Positions 24,301-34,840 of a stretch of 64,000 bases of DNA are shown here, piece by piece. This DNA is from Magnolia sinica (Eukaryota > Streptophyta > Magnoliopsida > Magnoliales > Magnoliaceae), in contig NC_080577.1 in NCBI RefSeq assembly GCF_029962835.1, positions 3,596,001 to 3,660,000 of the forward strand, given 5' to 3'. Each line of letters begins with the position of its first letter. Position 1 is the stretch's first letter. Under the pieces are notes generated by a model. That model did no database searches and was not told the origin of the DNA. It saw only the letters and a list, made by a program, of their open reading frames with translations. The position numbers and the translations under genes were made by a program.

Positions 24301-27300
24301 AATTCCCTACATGTGTCACGTTCTATCTTTACTCCCTGTTCTAGGCATGGTTTTGAAAAACAGTTATGTTATGGTTGTATTGGCTATCACGTAACTTTAT
24401 CAGTCACCTCGTTATGCGATATGAGGGTGAACCGGTCCTTTATTAAAAAATGGGGCTTATTGGCCCGTGTCGGTTGATAAACGCCGATGCCCCTCATATC
24501 AGTACCGTTGTGGGGCTGATAGCCTGATATGACTAGTATAGGCCGATACGAGCAGTGTTCATAGTATCAATATCGTTATATGTATCGTTGACTGAGGATA
24601 TGAAAAGATGTATTGATATCACTAATACCTAGAAATGCATCGTTGACTAAGGAAAACATGGGGTGAATGGTGGATTTTTTCACCAAAAGTTCATACACAT
24701 TTACGTATTTAGGAACAAAAAAATTGCAAAAAAGAACGATACATAATAAGTTTCAATTTAATAGGGGCCTAAAGCATGTGCTGTCGTAAAAAATCAGTGC
24801 AATAATAACTAAAATGCATTCATTTTATACTAATATTATCATTAGGAATGCAATAATCACTTATAGTTGTTTCTACAAAAAAGAAGAAGTCATACATCCA
24901 TCCATGCATACGTTAATACATCCATCCATCCATACATACATCCATTAATACATCCATCCATGCATACAAACATGCATCCATCCATCCATACACATATACA
25001 TGATCCATCCATGATCCAAGCATCCATCCAACATCCAACCAACCATCTATCCATCCATCTAACCATTTGTTCGTACATCCATCAATCCATCCATCCACCC
25101 ATTCATTGTTCAAAGTATTCTTGATATTATCCGTATCTCTAGCTCGGCGAAACCAATAACACAAGTAGCAATATTGATAACACTTGTAGTATCAGAAATT
25201 TCAAGTATCGGCGATGCATCGCTAAGTATCGCCAATGTATCGATATTGCTAATTTATGCCCAATATTTTCAACTATAAATACCAATTGTTGCTTGTATTG
25301 CCAATGTATCGATATAACTAATGTATTACCAATATTTTCGACTCGTAAATTCCTGGTGTTGCTTGTATCGCTAGTGTATCGGTGATATTTTGATAATGCA
25401 TTAATGAATTAATATTGCCAAAAAATTGTTTATTAAAAAAATGCAATTCAATTTTTTTTATGGGTGCATGGTTGTATCGCCAAAAAATATCACAATATTA
25501 TCATTATCGCAACGATATCATCACCACAATACTTCGTTTCCTTTTCAATTATTGATGAATTCTCGGCAAAATATCGCGTGTTGTCAATATTCTAAAATAT
25601 CGATGGATGTTTGGATGGATAGATGGGACAGTTGATGGATGGGATGGTTGGACTGATTTCTTACGACAACACATGCCATTAGGCCCCTATTAAATAATAA
25701 CTTATTATGTATGCATTCTTTTGTAACTTTTTTATTCATAAACATGCAAATGTGTATTTTAGCATCTCCTGAAGTTTCACTGAATTTTTTCACCGTTTTC
25801 CTATGTTTCCTCACATTTTCGGTTATTGGCGATATTATCGACAGTACCGATATTGTTTCCGTATCCCCGGCCAGCAAAACTTGTAGGGATACCGATACTG
25901 GCCCCCCCCCCCCCGGGTGGACTTGGAGATACTGCCGTTAAATGGAGGGCAGCTCCTGTAGAAAAGGCTATGCCCCGAACATGCCGGAAAAGGTGGGGAA
26001 TCTTCCATGACTCCTTGCCCTATTCTGACTTAAAAGTAGGAAATAGGAGTAGTACAATTGCTAGTAGCATCGGATAAGGAGCGGGGTGGGTGGAGAATAG
26101 GTTGTTATTTCCCATAAAACTCCCACTCCTAAAACTGACAAAACAACTGATTCTCCGCCCCGTGAAGGGACTTATTGGTTCAGGAAGTTCAGCGTTGTAA
26201 GGATGCTATTCAGCCGTTTGTTCCCCGATACGTAAAGCCTTTGACTTGTCTTAGGTAGCTGTTACAGGTGGTCCATATGTTAGTTGATGTCATAGGAGCG
26301 AGCCAATTAATGGTTCAAAACTACTCTTCCACGTGCTTAGAAAAGGGTTCGAAGGCAACAATTTGTTATGCTGAGCTGTGTGACAAGCTGTCAGTTGTAG
26401 CTTAGATTCCTTAGGGACGGTAGTTCTTCGTATGGATTTGGCCTAAGAGCGGTTATTACAGGAGAATGTTTTTTGGTTCAAAACAATCAAAAGAGTAACA
26501 TATCAATGCCACCTCTTCTGCTTGATCATTATTAGTACCGGTACTAGTATGAGCATTGGTATTCTGATTACTATCCATATAAATTACCACACTTCATCAC
26601 AAGAGGAAAAAGGCATATAGTACACTAATACAACAATCACTTCATGCGTACATGCACACATACATACATACGTACATACGTTCATACATGCCCATCCATC
26701 CATCCATGCATACAAACATGCATCCATGATTCATCCAGACATGCACAAAACAGACGTTCATCCATCCATCAGTGCACACACACACACATCATACATCCAT
26801 CCATATTCCATACACGCATCCATAATTATGAAATGAAATAATTAGTTTTTAAAAGTAGACAAATTTTTTTTAAAAAAATTTTACAACTCTGAAAAATAAT
26901 TTTTTATTAAAAATTGCAACACATCACATATTAACATTCATCCATGAATAGAAAAATTAATATGTTTTTCATGAAATAGTGTGTATATATATTTCAATAA
27001 AATAGTTTTTTTTTTTTCTTTTGCATTTTTTAAGTTCGAAATAAGTTTTAAATGGTTAAAAATTTTCAAAAATGGAAGAGTGGTCGAAATACACTCCCCA
27101 ACCAAATCATAAAAAAAATCGAATCTTCTATTTTTTATTCTTTTACTGATTTTATCAAAATTTGAAGTACGTTTTCCCCTTCTCGATCCCTCCCCACCAC
27201 CCAAAAAAAAAATAAAAAAAATAAAATATAGGGATTTGATTCACAAAAACTAGAGAGTGATAGAAGTTTGCTCCCCAATCAGATCCCATAAAAAAAAATG

Positions 27301-30300
27301 ATTTTGATTTTTTTTTTTTTCTGATTTTTGCAATTCTGGCCCACTGAGCTCCTGATTTGTAATCTCCCTTAAATGGAGATATGGAAAAAAAAAAAAAAAA
27401 AAAATTCAAAAAGCTTCGATTTTCTTTTTTATTTTTATAATTTTCTCGAATTTTTTAATTACACACGGTCATTGTCGTGAATGGATGAAAAGTCAACACG
27501 TGTCACCTAGAACATGGTGGTATATTGAAAAATATTGACACAGTGGCAATATATCGTTGACACCTCGAATTTTTGAGATATACAGTGTTATTAGTATTGT
27601 TGAGGTGGCGATACCGATAATAGCAGCAATGTTATTGATAATATTGCCGAAACTTAGAACACTGGATATGACCATAAGGGCGTATTTGTAATTTTTCATT
27701 TTTCAAAATTTTTTCCTCGCTTTTCCACTTCTTTCTTCATTTCAACCATGATAGGGGGACAAAACACAAGATTAGAGTGGGATTTGGTAAATCAAAGCAG
27801 AGTGGACTGTTTTGGAAATATTGGAAGAAGGGATAACCAATCATTTTTTATTTATTTATTTTTCCATTTTTCGTTCTTCTTGTTGTTGCATTTATATGTA
27901 AAAGGCCCTAGTCCACCAAATCATGCTTGATTTATGTTCGGTTAGGGTCTATTTGGTCATCTTTCAGTAGGTCAAGCTGACACTGCCCAACATGCAGCAT
28001 TCTTACCAAACATGTGGGGTAATTATCTAATGATCTTAGAAAGGAAAGTACTATCTAAAACACGTGGGGTTTAGAATCTTGTCTCTTCACCTGGTGGGCC
28101 AGCCAATCTGATTGGACAGACTTCATCTGGAGCCTTCACTTGTTATCTGCACACAACATTCGTCCTTTCTCTTGATCTGAGATGTGATGGTGGGGCTGAT
28201 TTCATAACCATTTCACCCAAAGCGAATATAATAACAACCAAGTGAATCCTAGTGTGCTGTGTGTGTGTGTGTGTGTGTGTGTGTCGCATCAACAATATAC
28301 TCAGTTTTATCATATAACAGCATACAGGTACGGCTATCTCTGGTTTGTGGCATTACATGCCTCAGGTTCTAGTGTGAGATGCCAAAACTCATGTCCATCT
28401 CTATGTTCCATACTCATTCCTGGTCAATTGATAACACAGCAGCTTCCTAAATTGACTTAATCAGCTTGAAAACTATTCAATCAAGTTTTGGGTGCCGAAA
28501 ACTTATGTTTTACTACATAAACATGTCATTTTTCACTGAGTTCTCCAGTGTTAGTATAAGGTAATGTTGGCATGTAGTTGACAAATCTTAATCATGAAAG
28601 GTTTTGATAATTGGAAATTTCAGTGTATATTCATGTGTCAATGGTGATTGGGCTATGGCCTAACTGGTCTATCCTTTTTTATTTTAGTTGAATATGCAAG
28701 AGGGTCTGGAAGGGAATCCTGTTGCTGGCACCATGAAGAAGTTCTCTAGAATTTTTGCTGTTCTCACTGTCCCGTTTACAATGAGCTTCCCAAAGGTATG
28801 TTAACTTTGCCAGGGCTGTGCTGCAAAGAATGGCATAATATCTTTGATGAGTTATGAGCTGCTTAATATTCGATAATAACAGACGTCTATTGGCGTAACA
28901 ACCAATGATCAAAATTAGACAATATTGCTAATTTATGGCCTAGCTTTCCGCTCAGGATGAAGGTGACGTCCTGTTTTGGATAAAAAAAAGTTTTAGTGGT
29001 GTAGAATGTGGAGAACCCAAGTCTCAAATTCACTGTTGCCATGGCAATTTGATATCCACAGGCTCAAGAAACCAGAATTAACCCTCATACATATAAGAGA
29101 TAAAAAAAAACTTCATCGCAATATCTGTTTCCATTACCTCAGGGGTCGTTTGGATGCAAGGAACTTTCCACTTTCAAAGTTCCATGGAACTCTTAGAATT
29201 CTATAGTTTGGATTGCCCGTGGAACTCTTCACTAAGAACTTGATGCATCCAGGTCCCGCAGCAGATGTGGAGTGGCCAGATGGACTGCATGCGTGACAGA
29301 TTTTATTTTAAATGAAATACAGTTGGATTGTTTTGTCCCACAAATGTAATCTGATTTCCCTGATAGCTAACTGGTCAGACTCTGGGGGGCACGAATCCTA
29401 CCATAATCACAACATGGCTTCTAAAGGAAACTGTATACCACCTTTTGAGTGTGTGCACATGTGTACAACACTACAATTCCGTACGGTTGAATATGAAGTG
29501 GTATTTGACAAGTTATGTCTCTAAAACACCATATGCTAATTTGGAGGGTAAATGCACAACCTTACAGCTCTGCCATTGTATATAAACACACACACACACA
29601 CACACGCACACACACACACACACACACACATGACCATAAGCCCTAACCTTCTTTTCCATACCACTAAGCATATTTATCCATAAGGTTGAGATATGGAGCA
29701 TTGGAATTAGCTTTTGACTCTTTAATTGACACCTTTTAGTTTCTTTCTTTAGAATGCTTCTCATTTGAAATTTGAGATGAAGTAGGAGAGTCCATATAGT
29801 CCAATAAGGTTTTTTCCATAGGCTTTTGCATTAATTAGAGATTTGTCTCCGACTCAGTAGTTGAGTTGGTAGAGATGCCTCCCCAATGTGGGAAAGACCT
29901 GCACTCAAGTTGCACAAACCCACCTTTAGTATAAGGCAAAACGAAAACAAAAAATAAGCATTGTGTAAAAGGTCTACAAAAAGATAGCTGTACGTGTGAA
30001 CTGAACATGGAAACCAAAGAATGAAAATCTTATTTTGAGCTTTTGTTAAGCATATGCTAGTATAACATCTAATTTCTTAGAGCATTAGTTGCTTCTTGTC
30101 ATTCTTTCTAGTGACTGCTGGAATTTACTTCCACACTCCATTATGTTGTAGTTTTCTTCTAAAACTGGAATTTACTTCCATAGTTCATTATATTGTAGTT
30201 TTATTCTATCGTTTAGCATCTTGGGGGAAGAATTGAGCTCTTAATTGATATGTATACACGGAAGTTTAGTTTGCTTTCAATTTTGCTTCATTATAACTCG

Positions 30301-33300
30301 AAGTTCCAGAAAAAAAGGCATCACATAGAGAAGACGATGTACTTGCAGAGCATGGATTTTCTGGGTTAGTCTGAAAAAGCACTGGAACCCAAGACAACTG
30401 ATCTGATTGGTCTTTAATCTCGGATCATGATTGCTGCCGTTTGATTTCAGCAAACAGACTGAAAGATGTCTAATAGTCACCCCACATATAGAGGTATGTC
30501 TGTGGGGTCTTTGCTAATGTGCAGTCTGCTGTAATGATTACAAAGCAGAAACAGGTTAACTAAACTAAAATCAAGAAAACCAAAATAAACTAGTTGCATA
30601 AGCCAATGATGCCAACTGGTGATCCGCGTCAATGGCTTTGTCGCTGATTGGGTCCCCTTAGATTACAAAATAAATAAAATTAAAGGTTAAAATTAGAATA
30701 AGTCTTTTTCAGGTCCCTATCCTTCTCTCGGAATTTGAAGTCAATTGGGGCCCCAAACCATTCAAATTCAACTCCGCTTGGCTCCACATTGAAGGCTTTA
30801 AGGAGAAAATTGTGGATTGGTGGACCTCTTTCCAGGCCGACGGATTTGCCGGTCACAAGTTGATCTGTAAACTCAGATTCAGTAAGGAGAAGCTAAAAGA
30901 ATGGAAGGAATCTGAATTTCGAAAGAGAGAGCCTGAGACTGAAGCTTTAATTGCTGAATTGCATGGGCTCGACTCTACGGCTGAAGACTCTGATCTTACG
31001 AAGGACTTTCTTTCCAGACGAATTCAGATCATCCAATCTCTGATGTCTAGAACTCTTGAAGATGAATTTACTTGGAGGCTGAAATCTAGGTTGAGATGGA
31101 TATTGGAAGGTGATAAAAACACTCATTACTTCCACGCCATAGCCAACATGAAGACTAGGGCCAACGCCATCCTTAGCATTTCTAAAGACGGTAATCAGAC
31201 AAATGACCCTGATGACATTTCTCAACTTGCTGTCGATCACTTCAGATCTGTCCTCTCTTCGGAGGGCTGGAACAGACCTCGCCTGGACGAGATCCCTTTC
31301 TTCTCTTTGCTGAAATCGGACGTGGATCTTTTGGAGGTCACATTCTCAGAACAAGAGGCTAAAACGGCCATCGATGCGATGGAAGGTGACAAATCTCTAA
31401 TGCCTGATGGATTTGCCATCAACTTTTTTCAATGTTTCTGGGAAACGATTTGACCAGATGTCATGAATTTTCTTAATGAATTCCACTCCAGCGGCAAGCT
31501 TTCTAAGAGCATCGGCGCTTCTTTTATCGCCCTCATCCCCAAAGTTGTTGGCGCAAATTCTTTCTCGACATTCAGACCCATTAGCCTGATTGGCAGCCCA
31601 TATAAAATCTTGGCAAAAATTCTGGCTATCAGATTATCGTCGGTGATGGGGAAAATGATTTCGAAATATCAAAATGCTTTCATAATGGGTAGATAGATAA
31701 TCAACGGCGCTTTAATCGCTAACGAAGTGCTACACACCTGCCATAGATTGGGTACGAAAAGCCTGTTTTGCAAAGTCGACATTAAGAAGGCCTATGATCA
31801 TGTCGACTGGGGGTTCCTGCAGTACATGCTGGTCCGTATGGGGTTTGGAGTCAAATGGAGGTGGTGGATTAAGTCTTGCATCGAATCGGCTCACTTTTCG
31901 ATTCTCCTCAATGGTGTCCCGAAAGGATTCTTCCCTAGCTCTAGGGGCCTTCGGCAGGGGGATCCTCTCTCCCCTCTTCCTTTTCTCCTCATTGGTGAAG
32001 CCCTTTCTCAGATGCTGCTCAAGGGCCACAGTGCTGCTCTCTTCAGAGGGATCTCAATGCCTGGGGTCCTTATGCCGATTTCCCACATCCAATTTGCAGA
32101 TGACACCCTCATCTTGGTTGAAGCAGTGGCGGTAGCCATTAACAATCTTCATACAACTCTCAGATGTTTTGAAGCAGTATCCGGGCAGAGAATAAACATG
32201 GACAAGTCTAAGATCTTTGGGGTTAACGTTTCGGAGCAGGACCTATCTATTCTCGCCGATTCTTTGGGATGCTCTTATGCTCAGTTCCCAACATCGTTCG
32301 TTGGGCTACCTCTCGCCATTGTCGCCCCCCCCCCCCCAGGTTATCGATGTGGGACAAGGTAGTGGACAAATTCCACAAATCACTGGCCAGATGGAAATGC
32401 AGATACCTATCCATGGGGGGCAGACTCACCCTTATAAAAGCTGCCTTATCCAATATCCCTATATATTTCATGTCCCTCCTATCATGCCCACCTTCAGTCC
32501 TACATCGGATTGACAAGCTGAGAAGAGACTTTCTGTGGTGCGGGAAGGAAAATCAGAAGAAATTTCACCTTATAGACTGGAAGGAGGTGTGCAGCCATTT
32601 TCAGGATAGAGGAGTGAGCATTAAAAGACTGAAGCTCATGAATAGAGCCCTTTTAGGTAATTGGTCATGGAGGCTGGGTTCGGAGGCGGACGCCTTATGG
32701 TGCAGTGTGATCAAAGGCAAATATGGGTTCTCTCCGGGGGGATGGTGGACAAAGGACTCCTCAGCCTACAGAGCCTCACACATTTGGAGAGGTATTCTTC
32801 ACTCTAAAAACATTGTGGTCGAGAACACGGGTTTCGATTTGGAGAATGGTGCTGCGATTTGCTTTTGGGAAGACCACTGGCTGGGAGAGTCAAGCCTCAA
32901 GGACAGATTTTCGTCCATCTACCGTCTCGCCGTCAACAAGGACAGTCCTGTCGCCAACTTCTATTCCTCCACCGACTCAGGCATTGTTTGGAATATATCT
33001 TGTTGCAGGAATCTTTATGATTGGGAGATAAATGACTACACCAATCTTCTCGATTGTCTTTCCAGAGCTTCCCCGAACCAAACGGTGCTTGATAGGATCA
33101 TCTGGACTAGAGATAAATCCGGCCTTTTCTCTGTCAAGTCTCTATATGCGCCTCTAACCCCTTCCTCATCCCCTCGTTCCCGAGCCTCTCCATTTATCTG
33201 GAAATACCCAATTCCTCCCAAGTTCATCTGCTTTGCTTGGCTCGCATCTAAGAATCGGATCCTCACGATCGACAACTTGAAGAAAAAAGGAATGTAACTC

Positions 33301-34807
33301 CCCAACATCTTGCCTCTGCTGTATGGGAAACGAGGAATCTATCGACCACCTGCTGGTTCACTGTCCTTTCATATCCTAGATGCGGGAGGACTTTCTGTTG
33401 AGATTCAACGTCATAGGGTGCGTGCCGGGCTCTGCTTGTCACTTACTGGCTTACTGGAATGGTTTTAAATTGGGCAAAAGCAGATCCAAGGTCTGGAAAA
33501 TGGCTATCGTCACTATCTGGTGGGCGGTGTGGAAGGAAAGAAATGAGAGATGCTTCAACAACTCTCAATCTTCGGCTTTAGTAGTGGGTTCCTGGGCGAA
33601 GAAATTACTCATCGAATGGGCTGCAAATGTCTCAGCGCTCAAGGGTTTCGATTTCCAGTTTTTAGAATTCTGGTTTCCTTTCTTTTTGAGCTTTTCTTTT
33701 CTGATTCTGCCACCTCGGCAGTCTCTGTTGTTTTTCTTGTTTTTCTTCTCTTCCTTTTTTATTTAATATAAGCCCGTTACTTCTTTAAAAAAACAAACAG
33801 AATAAGTGCTGGTAATCCCAATTAACTAAATAAACAGAGATGAATGAAACTAACAGGGCTAAATAAATATATCAAGTGAGAATATTGTTGATCAGATATG
33901 CTTTAAGGGGATGACTTCCATTCCACCGGATGCTCAGTTCCGGTCTCTTGATAAAATTAAAAAAAGGGCATATCATAAGGCTGATTTTTAAGAAAATATG
34001 AATTTGATGCAGGGAGCATGATTTTTGGAGAAATGCTTCTGATGCCATTGAGAAGCCACCTATTTGCTTTTGGGGGCCAATTGATAAAATGGAAATGCAT
34101 GAATAAGTATTTGTTTTAGAAAGACGTTTCTCACAGGGCCATCAAAATGCTACCTGTTTGCTTTTAGGGGTCGATCGACTCCCAATCAGAAACATGCAAT
34201 TTGGATAGAAATCAAGATGAATGTGTGAGTTAGAAACTAAAAAGTTAACTTGAACTTGAGCAAAGAGATGATGAAGAAATGAACTCAAGCTAAGAGAAAA
34301 CCAATTAGAGATAACTAAGATAAAAGAGAAGAAAAGGAAAACAAAAGACTACTAAAACTAAGACTACAACTAGAATGATCTCACAAGGAGGCACGCCCAT
34401 CCTCAACTATGCTTCCATCGTTTTTGGTCTGACATCTTAACATGAGCCAGCTTAACAGATGTAAGTGGGGGATTTCACACAGTCATCACAGTGAGCATTG
34501 GCATTAGGTAAACTGTAAACCTCTCGAGTCCTGGCAGTTAAGACTGGCGTCCTGACTCTTTTCTGCTAGATGTAAGGTTTACCTCTTGAGTCCTGGCCTT
34601 GAAGGCATAATGTGTTGATTTCCCTTTCAAGAACCTTAACTAGCTCTTGTTTCTTTCTATCCTTTTGTTTTAATATCAGAATGTGACTTTACTGGTGTGT
34701 TTCTATTTAATTGATACTATTAGTCCACTATAGTGAATATAACCAAATTGTGATTTCAATAGTCATTTAGTTAAATGAGGGCCTGGGCTTCCCTTTTATT
34801 ATTTTTA

Positions 34808-34840
<33 letters not shown>

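Larger units (their letters stand above)
21149..28687. other. OXA1 intron 7 (about 7.5 kb), repeat-filled
   Basis: Besides the elements listed separately, long stretches around 24350-27700 are rich in TATCG/CGATA words and A/T runs and look like decayed repeat DNA. 26080-26640 and 27700-28240 hold nothing recognisable. A (TG)n tract lies at 28258-28285 and a run of 13-14 C at about 25901-25914. No host gene on either strand. Confidence 0.7.

Noticed and set aside
24893-26825. CRISPR-like array suggested by regular CATC repeats
   Set aside because: Tetramer minisatellite without constant repeats and unique spacers, in a plant intron.
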